A stretch of DNA of 64,000 nt from contig CAZENQ010000003.1 in assembly GCA_964513655.1 (NCBI GenBank), forward strand, positions 1-64,000, in the 5' to 3' direction. The notes below the pieces were generated by a model. The model was not told the DNA's origin. It did not search any database and was given only the letters and a program-made list of their open reading frames with translations. Of this stretch, positions 9,889 to 18,466 are shown piece after piece. The translations under genes and the position numbers were made by a program. Source of the DNA: G020350405 sp964513655. GTDB lineage: Bacteria; Planctomycetota; Phycisphaerae; Sedimentisphaerales; Anaerobacaceae. Positions within the stretch are counted from its first letter, which is position 1, and every line of letters starts with the position of its first letter.

Positions 9889-10167
9889 ATGGAATTAAAA
9901 CTTGAAGTAAAAACACTAATCGTAGGTATTGCGCTGGGCGTAATTGTTACGGCTGCATTAGGACAGGTTAGTGGAAGTGCCGACAAAGCGGATTTTGGAA
10001 TCGCGGTACAAACCCGGGGCTTCGCACTTGTGCGAACAACGGAGGGACTGTTGTATGCTGTTGATTTGGAAAAGGCCAAAGCGGAATTAATTGAGAATAC
10101 GGACAACAGGAACAGGCCTCTGAACTTAAACGCCGCATTCACGTCTGAAAGATATACTCCCAGATAG
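9889..10167 (+). CDS. Small membrane-anchored hypothetical protein
   Basis: A 92-residue protein with a GAAAGGG ribosome site a few bases before the ATG. Residues ~7-24 (TLIVGIALGVIVTAALGQV) form one hydrophobic segment, either an uncleaved anchor or a signal peptide. The rest is short and soluble-looking (FGIAVQTRGFALVRTTEG, then YAVDLEKAKAELIEN). I do not recognise a family. It stands alone, 183 bases after the subtilase gene and 399 bases before the STAS gene. Strong ribosome site and signal-like start make a real gene likely. Confidence 0.65.
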   Translation: MELKLEVKTLIVGIALGVIVTAALGQVSGSADKADFGIAVQTRGFALVRTTEGLLYAVDLEKAKAELIENTDNRNRPLNLNAAFTSERYTPR

Positions 10168-10566
10168 CAATCAAAGCAAGTTATCCGATTGACTTTTGCT
10201 GCGGTTTTGCGTGGCCCGGTGTTTCCACGATTCTATGGGTGTTTTGCGGACTGCCAGCAAGATGAGCAACCCATGCATACAAAGACGGCCCATTTGGCCC
10301 CGGCAGAACGCTATCATTAAACAGTCCAAAGGGTAACTTAGGTGGCAAAGAGGGGATTATAAAAGCAGACAACAAGTAATTAGTTTCCGCAGTGAGTTTT
10401 CGTTGAGGGCAAGGCTAGTGATACAGAAATATTACTTTTTATAGGTCGCTATTGAAAAAAAGGTTCAGTGAGATTTGATTTTTTTGCTTAACTTGCGTTT
10501 AACTTGTGCCGATAGAACGGTTAAAAGTTACGACGGCTATATTGAGTTATTAAAAGGAGTTTTAAA
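10168..10566 (+). other. 399-bp stretch without a convincing gene
   Basis: The minus strand has an open frame of about 64 codons here (10181-10375), but with no ribosome site or recognisable motif. The last 100 bases are AT-rich and probably hold the promoter of the STAS gene; I could not settle on clear -35 and -10 boxes. Confidence 0.4.
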
Positions 10567-10902
10567 ATGGGGATTCAAAACTGGTCAGAGGATATTATTC
10601 TCGTGGACTTGCCCCAAGAACCTGATATGGGAGAGGAGCTTAAAACCGTTACCGAAATGGCGCGTGACAGAGGCGACTGCGACGTTGTAGTTGATTTTTC
10701 CAACGTTGACATTGTAACATCTTCGAGTCTTTCGAAGCTCCTGAAGTTGCGGAAGCTGCTGGCTGACTGTGGTCATCGGCTTGTTTTCTGCAACGTTGCG
10801 GCAGCGACCAGAGGTATCTTTACCGTAACCGGTCTTGACGGGATATTTGAGCTTGCCGAGGACAAATTTGTTGCCCTGGCAAGCCTGCAGCTTATCAATT
10901 AG
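10567..10902 (+). CDS. STAS-domain protein, anti-anti-sigma factor type
   Basis: A 111-residue single-domain protein preceded by AAAGGAG at good spacing. The pattern is that of SpoIIAA-like antagonists of anti-sigma factors: a beta strand (CDVVVDFSNVDIVTSSSLSK), then a helix (LLKLRKLLADCGHRLVFCNV) and a final helix region (GIFTVTGLDGIFEL). The serine cluster VTSSSLS sits where SpoIIAA has its phosphorylated Ser, so control by a partner kinase (RsbW/SpoIIAB type) is likely from family knowledge. No partner kinase or sigma factor lies in the window. It is 150 bases upstream of rnc in the same direction. Confidence 0.8.
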   Translation: MGIQNWSEDIILVDLPQEPDMGEELKTVTEMARDRGDCDVVVDFSNVDIVTSSSLSKLLKLRKLLADCGHRLVFCNVAAATRGIFTVTGLDGIFELAEDKFVALASLQLIN

Positions 10903-11052
10903 GCAGCAGGGGCACAAAAGAACTTGACAGAGGTCTATCTTTTGTATACCATAATGTGTTGTTGTCCTTGTTGAGCCGGCTACGAAGATCGCTTTGGGCA
11001 GCGGTGTTCGTAATCTGCTCGCGGGGTTTGCATAGTAGCAGGACCGAATCAG

Positions 11053-11763
11053 ATGAACGCAGTAACTCTGCAGCAAATCGAGCAGATAATAGGTTATAGC
11101 TTCTCCAACCACAATCTCTTATCCAAGGCATTCACTCATTCGTCGGCGGCTGACGACCGTCTTTTGAGTAATGAACGTCTGGAGTTTCTCGGTGACGCCG
11201 TTTTAGCTGTGGTTATTTGTCAAACCATCTTCGAGCGATTCAGAGGTTATCTGGAAGGAGATTTGACGAAAGTAAAGAGCATGCTTGTTTCTCGCAGGAC
11301 GTGCGCTCGAATTACCAAGCAACTGGGTTTGCAAAAGTTCCTAAGCGTGGGCAAGGGCATGGCATCAGTCCGCGCTTTGACAAGCTCGCTTGCTGCCGGT
11401 CTATTGGAGGCCGTTATCGCAGCAATTTACATTGACAGCGGATTCGAGGCTGCCAAGAGTTTCATTCTTAGGAATTTTGGTCCATTGATTGAGCAGGCCA
11501 ATGCGGAAGAATCTCAGGGCAATTTCAAGTCGGTACTGCAGCAATACGCGCAACAGCATCTTAATACGACGCCTGTCTATGAAGTGCTCGACGAGAGAGG
11601 GCCCGACCACAACAAATGTTTCGAATCGGCAGTAGTTATGGCGGGGCGTCATTTCCAGAGCGCATGGGGGACGAACAAAAAAGAAGCGGAACAAAAAGCC
11701 GCTTTCAACGCCCTTGTGGAGTTAGGCATCACTGAGGAGTCTTTGCCGGAACTCAGCGGTTAA
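11053..11763 (+). CDS. rnc: Ribonuclease III
   Basis: A 236-residue protein with the usual length and layout: endonuclease domain (~1-150) with the signature NERLEFLGDAVL (Glu41, Glu44, Asp48) and a second acidic site LLEAVIAAIYID (Glu119), followed by a double-stranded RNA binding domain (~157-230: NFKSVLQQYAQQ, GTNKKEAEQKAAFNALVELG). It cleaves double-stranded RNA in rRNA maturation and mRNA turnover. The residue three before Glu119, an Asp (Asp114) in E. coli, is Gly116 here; the pair Asp48/Glu119 matching E. coli Asp45/Glu117 is kept, so activity is still expected. Convergent with the small membrane gene at 11793. Confidence 0.93.
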   Translation: MNAVTLQQIEQIIGYSFSNHNLLSKAFTHSSAADDRLLSNERLEFLGDAVLAVVICQTIFERFRGYLEGDLTKVKSMLVSRRTCARITKQLGLQKFLSVGKGMASVRALTSSLAAGLLEAVIAAIYIDSGFEAAKSFILRNFGPLIEQANAEESQGNFKSVLQQYAQQHLNTTPVYEVLDERGPDHNKCFESAVVMAGRHFQSAWGTNKKEAEQKAAFNALVELGITEESLPELSG

Positions 11764-11792
11764 AATCCGGGCGAGGGCAAAGTTTTCGGCGG

Positions 11793-12044
11793 TCACAATG
11801 CCGCCAGCCAAACCAAGGCATATAAAGCCAAGGCAGTTACGACTATGAAAACGACGATTGAGCCAAATAGAATCGCGGTCTCTTTAACAAAAAGGCCCGC
11901 TGTAATTGTCGGGAGTTTGGTTGTTTTGTAAATGACAGCTATCGCCGCGGCTAACGGCAGCAGCCAGAGCAACAACTGTGGATTCGTCGCGATCCGCTCC
12001 GGCGCGGTAAAGGTCGCAGTTACAAGAAAAGCTTGCAGCAACAT
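11793..12044 (-). CDS. Small two-helix membrane protein
   Basis: An 83-residue protein with two or three hydrophobic segments (LLLWLLPLAAAIAVIY at ~24-40 and ILFGSIVVFIVVTALALYAL at ~58-80). It is the last gene of a three-gene minus-strand operon: its ATG begins one base after the stop codon of the 12046-12453 gene (TAAAATG), which indicates translational coupling. I do not recognise the family. Linkage with a PpiD/SurA-like folding factor hints at an envelope function, but that is inference only. Confidence 0.7.
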   Translation of the reverse strand: MLLQAFLVTATFTAPERIATNPQLLLWLLPLAAAIAVIYKTTKLPTITAGLFVKETAILFGSIVVFIVVTALALYALVWLAAL

Positions 12045-12045
12045 T

Positions 12046-12453
12046 TTATTCTCCGGGTATTTCTGTTCTTTTAAGATGAGCTAAATAAATGGCGTTGATG
12101 ATGCACAAAAGGTTAAGCAAACCGGCGGTGCTGGTATATATTTGTCCGATTTCGTTAGGCCAGCCGTAGACGGGGAAGCCGCCGCCAGCGCTGATATGCC
12201 CTATTGTGAGCACCAGCGGCGAAGTCATAATTTGTGCGGCATAAACATACCAGGGCGTTGCCCCGATGGGGTCAATTATGCCGATTGAGCCGATATATAA
12301 GCCAATACAGAAAGTCAGGGTAACAGTTACAAATATAATCATTGCCCGTTTACTCTCTTTCAGCAAGAAATGTCCGGCCCCCGGCAAGAGCCAGCCCAGC
12401 AGTCCGACGATGAAGCAGGGCAAAGGATGGTTTTCTTTAGGAAGGTGTGCCAC
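12046..12453 (-). CDS. Membrane protein, possible DUF6677-like
   Basis: A 135-residue protein starting with GTG that overlaps the stop codon of the upstream gene by one base (TAGTG), so it is translationally coupled. It opens with a short soluble tail (PKENHPLP) and then GLLGWLLPGAGHFLLKESKR, a pattern seen in small planctomycete membrane proteins grouped as DUF6677; the match is from memory and not certain. Three to four hydrophobic segments follow (MIIFVTVTLTFCIGLYIGSI, TSPLVLTIGHI, AGLLNLLCIINAIYLAHL). Role unknown. Confidence 0.7.
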   Translation of the reverse strand: MAHLPKENHPLPCFIVGLLGWLLPGAGHFLLKESKRAMIIFVTVTLTFCIGLYIGSIGIIDPIGATPWYVYAAQIMTSPLVLTIGHISAGGGFPVYGWPNEIGQIYTSTAGLLNLLCIINAIYLAHLKRTEIPGE

Positions 12454-14708
12454 TACAATTTTCCTTTGGGTTCTGGCGGTGTGTTGACATCCGGCGGGCG
12501 GTCATCCTGGTCGAGGAGTGTAAAGTCCATTCGTTTTAATATGTTTTCCGGGTTAAAGTGTACCGGCGCCAGCGATTGAGACCGAACAAAGTCTTCTCTA
12601 TAGACTCGCATCGCCTTAATTCTCTGGTAATCTTCGCGATAGAAGCGTTTGACCGAAACATTCTTTAAGCAATAGTAGCTCATGCTGGGTTTGAGCTCCA
12701 GCACCAAAGGCAGAGTGTCGACGGTGTTGCTGTCCTGCGGTACAAGCGCATAAATGTGGTCTCTGAGGATGCTTTCTCTTCTGCGTTCATTGAGCAGCAA
12801 CCTTGCGGCCGGGTCACCTTCGTTTTGCACAGCGATAGTTTTCAGTGCCGTACCCGGAATTCTCCGCAGGTCTGTAAAACTTTGGAGCCTGAATGTCTCG
12901 GCACTGCTTTGATCCTGCTTTTCCTGCTGCCCATAGAGCTCGTTGAATTTGTTGACCGCGCTATCCCAGCCATCCTTTGTGGCCAGCTCAAGAAACTCCT
13001 CGGCCTTGCGTTTGGCAGTATCCATTGCGGCAAGTCTCTTTAAATCCTCCACCACTTGCTGCTTTACCGCGTAAACATCCTGCTCGCCTGTCTGCTCCGG
13101 CGTCTGCTCAAGTACAAGGGTACTGGTGCTAAAAGATTGGTCTATGCTATCGGGTTCGGCGACCTTCTTAGCTTCTATTACGCGCACAAGGGCCATTATT
13201 TGCCCCGTTGTCTGACCGGTCATCTGTGCGGATATATCTTTGAGCGGGCCGATATTCTGATACAGGCTCGGCTTTGGTGCCTCGAATGGTCCGAGTTCGC
13301 TGACGGTGAGTTCATCGACCGCGAAGACAAGGCGGGCGAGTGCAACAGGGTTATATCCGTAGCCCGGTAAGTAGAGCGTTCCAAGGGTCTTGTCCGTTCG
13401 GATATCATTTGCACTAAGCAAGCCGGTTTTGCCGGTGTAGACGTTGATTTCGTATTTTTCGCTCATTTGTTCAGCGGCAGTTTCATAATCCCCGGCCAAT
13501 TGCCTGAGCTGTTCAGCACTCAGGGAGGTGGGCTCCGTATCTACATTTTCGAAAGCGGCTTCGGTAAGGGTCTTTGTATCCTGGAGAATCCTCTCCGCTC
13601 TGGAATTTACTTTTCTCAGGAGTAAGCCTTTTAAAATGGTGGCCGCCACCTCAGCATAGCTTCTAGTTCTGTCGACTGTCATGGAGTTCGGGTCGTTCGG
13701 GTCAAGGGGTACCTGTTCGGTGAACAGCTGTTCTCTGTATTTTTGGTAATATTCTTCCGCCTCTTCGTGTGTGGGTCGCGTTACCGTCGTTGAAATATCA
13801 TCGAGCTTTACGGCGATGTATTCCAGCCGGACCCTGTCGAGCAGCTTGTAGCCGAAGCCATAAGGGTTTTGTTCGGTTATGTCGCCGGCAAAGGATTGCT
13901 TGTATTTGTCAAACTGCTCGGATATTTCATGGTGCGTCGGTTCAGGTTGGTCTTCTGCGAACACAGCAGAATCAAATGACACGAATTCAAGGTCAATTCG
14001 TTCATTCTCATAGCTGACGTCGTACATTATCTGTGAATCGGTGATATCTTCGGTTGTGCAGACCATTTTGGCGTAATTCAGCACAGCGATCAAATCGCCG
14101 AACATTGTCAGTATCTGTTTCTCTGAGAGGCCCCGCTGGTTCACTATTGAGGCGATTAGCTGTTTATATGTGACGCCGCCGGTAACATGTGGTATGGTTC
14201 TTGCGAGCTGATTGCCCGAGTAGTTGTCCGATGTTTTCACGCCGGCCCGCCTGGCCTCGTTTTTCAGCAGCAGCCAGTATACGTCGCTGCTCATCGAGCG
14301 GTTATAAATGTCATTGATTTGTTTGTCACTGATTCTGTACTGGTTTGCCGTTCTTATTTGTTTTATATGGTTGACCAAAGCCGGTGAAGTTGTGCGGTCC
14401 GCAAATAGCAGCTCACTCAAGAGGAGTGCGAGGAGGTCACGCGTCCGAAAGAGTGGCACACTAAGGCTTGTTAGTATATCATCGGCTCTGAGCATCTTGA
14501 GGATTTCGAGGTCACGGCGGGCGAGGCCCAGGTCGTAGTTTGTTATCGGCTGGTCATCTGCGAAGTAGGCGACCGTCTGGCGGCGAGCGGCCGCTCTTCG
14601 GCCGAGCTGCTGGATGTACGAGCCGCCTATAAAGCCGACCATTATGACGATGACCACAATGGCCATTATCTTTTTGTTATTTTTGCGCAACCATCTGACT
14701 AAACTCAT
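12453..14708 (-). CDS. PpiD/SurA-like membrane-anchored folding factor (peptidyl-prolyl isomerase family)
   Basis: A 751-residue protein. It begins like PpiD: a short basic stretch (MSLVRWLRKNNKK) followed by one membrane helix (IMAIVVIVIMVGFIGGSY), so most of the protein would lie outside the cytoplasmic membrane. The next ~230 residues follow the SurA_N/PpiD N-domain pattern (ADDQPITNYDLGLARRDLEI). A central region with EAEEYYQKYREQLF is followed by coiled-coil-like and C-terminal stretches. I cannot point to an intact parvulin active site, so a chaperone without isomerase activity is possible. Length exceeds E. coli PpiD (623). First gene of the 14708-11793 operon. Confidence 0.75.
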   Translation of the reverse strand: MSLVRWLRKNNKKIMAIVVIVIMVGFIGGSYIQQLGRRAAARRQTVAYFADDQPITNYDLGLARRDLEILKMLRADDILTSLSVPLFRTRDLLALLLSELLFADRTTSPALVNHIKQIRTANQYRISDKQINDIYNRSMSSDVYWLLLKNEARRAGVKTSDNYSGNQLARTIPHVTGGVTYKQLIASIVNQRGLSEKQILTMFGDLIAVLNYAKMVCTTEDITDSQIMYDVSYENERIDLEFVSFDSAVFAEDQPEPTHHEISEQFDKYKQSFAGDITEQNPYGFGYKLLDRVRLEYIAVKLDDISTTVTRPTHEEAEEYYQKYREQLFTEQVPLDPNDPNSMTVDRTRSYAEVAATILKGLLLRKVNSRAERILQDTKTLTEAAFENVDTEPTSLSAEQLRQLAGDYETAAEQMSEKYEINVYTGKTGLLSANDIRTDKTLGTLYLPGYGYNPVALARLVFAVDELTVSELGPFEAPKPSLYQNIGPLKDISAQMTGQTTGQIMALVRVIEAKKVAEPDSIDQSFSTSTLVLEQTPEQTGEQDVYAVKQQVVEDLKRLAAMDTAKRKAEEFLELATKDGWDSAVNKFNELYGQQEKQDQSSAETFRLQSFTDLRRIPGTALKTIAVQNEGDPAARLLLNERRRESILRDHIYALVPQDSNTVDTLPLVLELKPSMSYYCLKNVSVKRFYREDYQRIKAMRVYREDFVRSQSLAPVHFNPENILKRMDFTLLDQDDRPPDVNTPPEPKGKL

Positions 14709-15027
14709 ATCTGCGCTCCGGATTTATCTGGAAATCGCTGCTTATATCGATTTTTTAGACTTCACAGTATATTAAACCGCCGGAGCTTTGCAAGAAAAAT
14801 AGCGAAATGAGCGGACAGGGGGTGGAACAGGGCAAGAAGCGTGAGACACTAAGTGATACCGCCAGGCGGCGGGTGAGAAGATCCGGCAAGAAATGGGGGA
14901 GCAGGGGCTATTTTGGGCTGGAAATAAATTGCTTGCACTTGCGGCGGGCGGAAAAGATAATAATCAGCGGCTTTTAACATGGATGTTTCTTGGAAGATTC
15001 GAAACCGAAAATTTAGGAGGTTTTAAA
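14709..15027 (+). other. Divergent intergenic region between the PpiD-like operon and the membrane protein gene
   Basis: It holds the upstream region of the minus-strand operon and a plus-strand promoter at 14933-14961. An open frame extends upstream of the 15028 start to 14893, but it lacks a ribosome site and signal, so I treat it as leader. Confidence 0.5.
14933..14961 (+). promoter_or_regulatory. Sigma-70-type promoter
   Basis: TTGCAC, a 17-base spacer and GATAAT. It would start transcription near 14968, about 60 bases before the AGGAGG site of the membrane protein gene. This also argues against a start codon at 14893. Confidence 0.6.
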
Positions 15028-15789
15028 ATGAATGAACGTGAAGAGAAGCCGAGCAATTTACTGGACACTACGGATTGTCTGGAAGCCATTGGGGTATTTC
15101 GCGGGTGGAAGAACTTCTTGTTCATAATTGTAGTACTTTGCCTTGTATTGCTGCAGGTATCGTTCTGGCTTGTGAATTTAGGCTACGTTAAAGTTGAGGA
15201 AGGCAAAGAGGAAGTCTCTACAGCTGCGGTCAAGGAGGCGGAGCAGATCGTCGAGCCAGCAGACGAGGCCAAAAGTGAGATAAAAGAAGCGGCAAAACAG
15301 GTAGCCGGGGAAGCAAACGCGCCGGCCGAGGCTGCACCACAGCAGCCGGAAAGGCAAGAGCGGGCCAGCGGCTTTTCTGTGATAACATTCGGGCGGCTGG
15401 CGATGCTTATTCGGCTCTTCGACTTTGTGCTCATACTGGCAGCAGTGCTTTATTGTCTCACGATGCTGTTTAGCTTGAAGGTGTCGCTGCTGGGCAGGCT
15501 CGGCGGAATAAACCATATCTCTCGAGCATTTTTCCTGTCGCTGCTTGGGCTGGTTTTGCTTTTGCCGTGGCAGAGGTTCTTTGCCGGCGTGGTTGCCGGC
15601 GCGATCTATACTCCCGGCGAGCTGTTGAGGTGGTATACTATCGAGACGAGCGGCGGCATATTCGGCATCATCGTTTACTACCTGCGGTTCAGTGGTTACT
15701 GGCTGATTGTGGTGCTTTTTCTTATCTTCGCGCAGATTCGCAGCGTTCGCTGGGCAAAGGCGATTCTCCGCAGGTTAGAGGTGATATAA
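15028..15789 (+). CDS. Multi-pass membrane protein of unknown function
   Basis: A 253-residue protein; the ATG at 15028 is chosen because a perfect AGGAGG lies 8 bases upstream. One membrane helix near residues 28-47 (NFLFIIVVLCLVLLQVSFWL) is followed by an Ala/Glu-rich charged linker (~55-105, many AEAAP and KEAEQ motifs), probably a flexible or coiled segment. Then come three or four more helices (FDFVLILAAVLYCLTMLF, AFFLSLLGLVLLLPW, YWLIVVLFLIFAQI). No family recognised. It is convergent with the cupin gene, separated by 27 bases. Confidence 0.7.
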   Translation: MNEREEKPSNLLDTTDCLEAIGVFRGWKNFLFIIVVLCLVLLQVSFWLVNLGYVKVEEGKEEVSTAAVKEAEQIVEPADEAKSEIKEAAKQVAGEANAPAEAAPQQPERQERASGFSVITFGRLAMLIRLFDFVLILAAVLYCLTMLFSLKVSLLGRLGGINHISRAFFLSLLGLVLLLPWQRFFAGVVAGAIYTPGELLRWYTIETSGGIFGIIVYYLRFSGYWLIVVLFLIFAQIRSVRWAKAILRRLEVI

Positions 15790-15816
15790 AAGCGACAACT
15801 GAAAGGACTCAGCTTT

Positions 15817-16332
15817 CTATTGCTGCTGCTCTTTTGTAAGTCTTAGGATAAGGTCGCGTCGACTGGGGTAGAGGTCGAGCAGTTCGGCGCGCTTAGCCAG
15901 TTCAAAGTCATCCAATTCGAAACCCGGCGCCATGGTTGTCCCCATCAAGGCGAACTTTCCGCCATGTTTGAGAAATGCTCCCTGCCAGGTGTCTTTAGGC
16001 ACCGTTACCTGAACGCGCTGACCTTTGGTTATGTCGGGCCCCAAATCTATCACGTCGCTGGAGCCATCCGGATGCAACTGCAGCATTGTAACCGAATCGC
16101 CCAAGTAAAAATGCCATACCTCATCGCTGGTTAATCTGTGTAAACTCGAACAGGTATCGGGCGTGAGAAGGTAAAGTACGGCCGTTGCGAAGGTTCTTTC
16201 GCCGGTATATCTAACCGGCAGGGCAGCCTGGGCAATCTTTTCCGGGGCCCGGTAGGTCTCAATGTAATATCCTCCCTCCTTCTCCAAGGGTCTCATCTTA
16301 AAGAATTCTATTATTTCCTGGGCAGTCGTCAT
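15817..16332 (-). CDS. Cupin superfamily protein (DUF985 / Cupin_5 type)
   Basis: A 171-residue protein of the DUF985 family. Family features seen are the N-terminal helix (AQEIIEFFKMRPLEKEGGYY) followed by ETYR, the cupin strand TSDEVWHFYLGDSV with the metal-site-like His, HPDGSSDVIDLG, VTVPKDTWQGAFL, and the closing TMAPGFELDDFELA with YPSRRDLILRLT. Family members are single-domain beta-barrels; the substrate is not established, and sugar or nucleotide-sugar isomerase activity has only been suggested by fold. Standalone gene, convergent with the membrane protein gene. Confidence 0.88.
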   Translation of the reverse strand: MTTAQEIIEFFKMRPLEKEGGYYIETYRAPEKIAQAALPVRYTGERTFATAVLYLLTPDTCSSLHRLTSDEVWHFYLGDSVTMLQLHPDGSSDVIDLGPDITKGQRVQVTVPKDTWQGAFLKHGGKFALMGTTMAPGFELDDFELAKRAELLDLYPSRRDLILRLTKEQQQ

Positions 16333-16439
16333 GGTGGACTAACCGTCAATATTAACCTGCGGGCAGCAAGGGTATTCGGGCCTTGCCCCAGAGCATCTGT
16401 GCTCTGGAAAGGACCTACGGCTGGTTATCGACGTTATCT

Positions 16440-17726
16440 TCAGTATTCTTTTTGGCAGTCAGCCTGTTTTGTCTGGACTGTGTCTGCATATTCGAGGTAT
16501 TGTCGCGCGTGATCGGTAGCCTTCTTATTCTTGTCCGGCTGCCAGTTATAGTCCAAATAGTTCTTATATGCTTGTGTCGCGCATGGTGTGTTTTCCAGGT
16601 GTTCGTAACAATATCCAATCCGGTAGGCCACTATATATTTGTATTCGTAACAAGCTGCATATTCCCAGGCCTTGTTATAATACTCAAGGGCGTTGGTGTA
16701 GTCCTTCTGCTTATAATAGGTGTTGGCCATCAGCGTCGCGGCCCGCAGGAATTCAGTGCTTTGGGGGTCGTTGAGAATTTGCTTTAGGTGTTTACGACAA
16801 TTTTCGTAATCCTTGGCGCGGTTATAGCATTTAGCGAGGTCTAACTGAGCAGCCTGGTAGTCGGGTTTTATCTGGAGGGCTTTTAGGAAAGCCTGTTCTT
16901 TCTGAGCGTGGTCTTCGGCCTGTCGGGCATCCTGCAGATGGGGCGCGGCCTGGCAGTTGGCTTCGATGAAGTCCGCAAGCTCCTTATTTATTTTCGTTAA
17001 AGAGCTCGCTACCGTCTCTTCGAGGACCGAAAACTCGTAACCCTTCTGCCGGGCATTTGCCAAGTACAGGCGCAGTTGTTCGGTTTCGTTCAGCCAGTAA
17101 AAAAACACCTGTGCAAACTGGCACCGCCCGGGCAATCTGTATAACTTCTCTTTTGAAGTTGAGAACAAAGCCTTTATATTGAACCTGCGCCCCTCGTCAA
17201 TTCTGCTCTTTAGTATCTGTCCCACCCTGGGATTTGGTTCTGCGACAATCAGTTTTCCCTTGACGATTCGCGCCTGATCACCCAAGAACGAAGTCAGGCC
17301 TTCCTCAAACCATTCAGGTGGATTTTGAAAATTCTGGTGGATGAAGTGGCATGTGATTTCATGAAAGAGTGAGTTCCAGCCGTTGAATGCTCCGTCATTC
17401 ATGAATTGGTGTGTGTAGACTGCCGGCACATTGGGTTCGTAGCGTCCGCGGTCGACGTTGGCGTAATAGCCGTGCTCTTCGAGAAGCCTCTGAGTGTCGG
17501 CCTGCGTCCTTGAATAATAGATTGTTAGAGGCTTTCGCCAAGCTATTTCGAAATACTGCTTCTGCATATTTGCATAGTATGCTTCGGCGTTTGCCCGAAT
17601 AAACTGCACGTACAGAGGGTTTAGATCGCTGTTGATGATAAAATGGTCGGTATGATATTCTTTAGCCGAGACAGCTGTCAGAGTCAGGAGGGTACAACCA
17701 ACGCACAGGAAAACTTGTTTGTTCAT
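16440..17726 (-). CDS. DUF1570-type peptidase-like secreted protein with TPR repeats
   Basis: A 428-residue protein. The ATG at 17726 is preferred over one at 17783: it has an AGGGCAAG ribosome site and begins a signal peptide (MNKQVFLCVGCTLLTLTAVS). The first half follows the DUF1570/peptidase-MA-like pattern (YHTDHFIINSD, NAEAYYANMQKQYFEI, SLFHEITCHFIHQNF, PEWFEEGLTSFLG). The canonical HExxH zinc motif appears as HEITCH, with Cys where the second His should be and a His one residue later, while the downstream Glu of WFEEG is kept. Residues ~290-420 are TPR repeats (KPDYQAAQLDLAKCYNRAKD, ALEYYNKAWEYA). Protease activity is therefore doubtful; an envelope scaffold role is possible. Confidence 0.75.
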   Translation of the reverse strand: MNKQVFLCVGCTLLTLTAVSAKEYHTDHFIINSDLNPLYVQFIRANAEAYYANMQKQYFEIAWRKPLTIYYSRTQADTQRLLEEHGYYANVDRGRYEPNVPAVYTHQFMNDGAFNGWNSLFHEITCHFIHQNFQNPPEWFEEGLTSFLGDQARIVKGKLIVAEPNPRVGQILKSRIDEGRRFNIKALFSTSKEKLYRLPGRCQFAQVFFYWLNETEQLRLYLANARQKGYEFSVLEETVASSLTKINKELADFIEANCQAAPHLQDARQAEDHAQKEQAFLKALQIKPDYQAAQLDLAKCYNRAKDYENCRKHLKQILNDPQSTEFLRAATLMANTYYKQKDYTNALEYYNKAWEYAACYEYKYIVAYRIGYCYEHLENTPCATQAYKNYLDYNWQPDKNKKATDHARQYLEYADTVQTKQADCQKEY

Positions 17727-18061
17727 TTTCTTGCCCTGCTTGGTTCGGGCTATTTTTGAATCTGGTCTCCAGACAAAGGACAAACGGAGGCGGAGGAATT
17801 CGAACCGCCGTTATGCCATTTTGCGACCTATTTTTTAATAATAAGACACAACATAAGACTTTGTCAAGGCAAAGCTTAAATCATTCCCATAATTTATCAA
17901 TATTCTCCTTGTTTATCAGAATTTGGCTTTAAAATACGCCTGCATTACCTTAGAATTAATTGAATAGTTGTGTTAAAATCAGGGACCGTAGATGTGAGGT
18001 CCATTTGAAGCGCCATAACACGTGATTTCAGGCAAAAACGACAGATTAAGGAGGACCTGAA
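17727..18061 (+). other. 335-bp region without a gene; contains a tmRNA-end-like remnant
   Basis: AT-rich spacer. Its only notable content is the T-arm-like segment at 17786-17809. No complete tRNA can be folded from it, because no matching 5' acceptor strand lies within 100 bases. Confidence 0.45.
17786..17809 (-). repeat. Decayed copy of the tmRNA 3' end
   Basis: On the plus strand it reads GGAGGCGGAGGAATTCGAAC plus CGCC, matching the tmRNA 3' end at 23157-23180 in 21 of 24 positions. T-loop TTCGAAT is intact. May be an old attachment site; see also 18694 and 22979. Confidence 0.45.
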
Positions 18062-18466
18062 ATGCGATACAGCGTCCACTACGACTCCAAATATGATTGT
18101 GTATTTGCCAGAATCGAAGGCGAGATAGAGATGAAGGAGTTAGATGATTTTGCGAAAGAGGTGGTAAAACAAACATCCGAACATGATTGCAGACGACTGA
18201 TTAATGACTTGCGAAAGGCGCAAGTCAAATTATCAACGCTTGAGCTGTACGAGCTTCCACATTTCATTGAGGGCGCAGGGCTGGATCGACTATGCAAGAG
18301 AGTTGTTGTTGTTTCTCAAGATTTTGATGATTACAGATTTTTCGAAAATATTTCCCGTCGTCGCGGCCATTTGGTGGAGATATTCGCGGATTCTGACAAG
18401 TTCTCTATTTTCCGAGATATGGAAAAGGCAAAGGAGTGGCTCGGACTGGACACCATAAATCCCTGA
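18062..18466 (+). CDS. SpoIIAA/STAS-like regulatory protein
   Basis: A 134-residue protein with AAGGAGG upstream of the ATG. The layout is that of the SpoIIAA-like (STAS/SEC14-like) family: an N-terminal strand pair (YSVHYDSKYDCVFARIEGEI), helix (MKELDDFAKEVVKQTSEHDC), strand (RRLINDLRKAQVKLSTLELY), helix, strand (LCKRVVVVSQDF) and a final helix (FRDMEKAKEWLG). These proteins take part in partner-switching or lipid-related regulation, but this member's partner is unknown. Single gene. The neighbourhood carries tmRNA-end-like repeats, so it may belong to an inserted segment. Confidence 0.7.
   Translation: MRYSVHYDSKYDCVFARIEGEIEMKELDDFAKEVVKQTSEHDCRRLINDLRKAQVKLSTLELYELPHFIEGAGLDRLCKRVVVVSQDFDDYRFFENISRRRGHLVEIFADSDKFSIFRDMEKAKEWLGLDTINP

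Noticed and set aside
10181..10375. 64-codon open frame on the minus strand
   Set aside because: No ribosome site, signal or recognisable motif; proline- and glycine-rich chance frame in a spacer.
17784..17875. Possible tRNA gene at the T-arm-like segment
   Set aside because: The T-loop is present but the T-stem is imperfect and no 5' acceptor strand or anticodon arm could be found within tRNA distance; better explained as a decayed copy of the tmRNA end.
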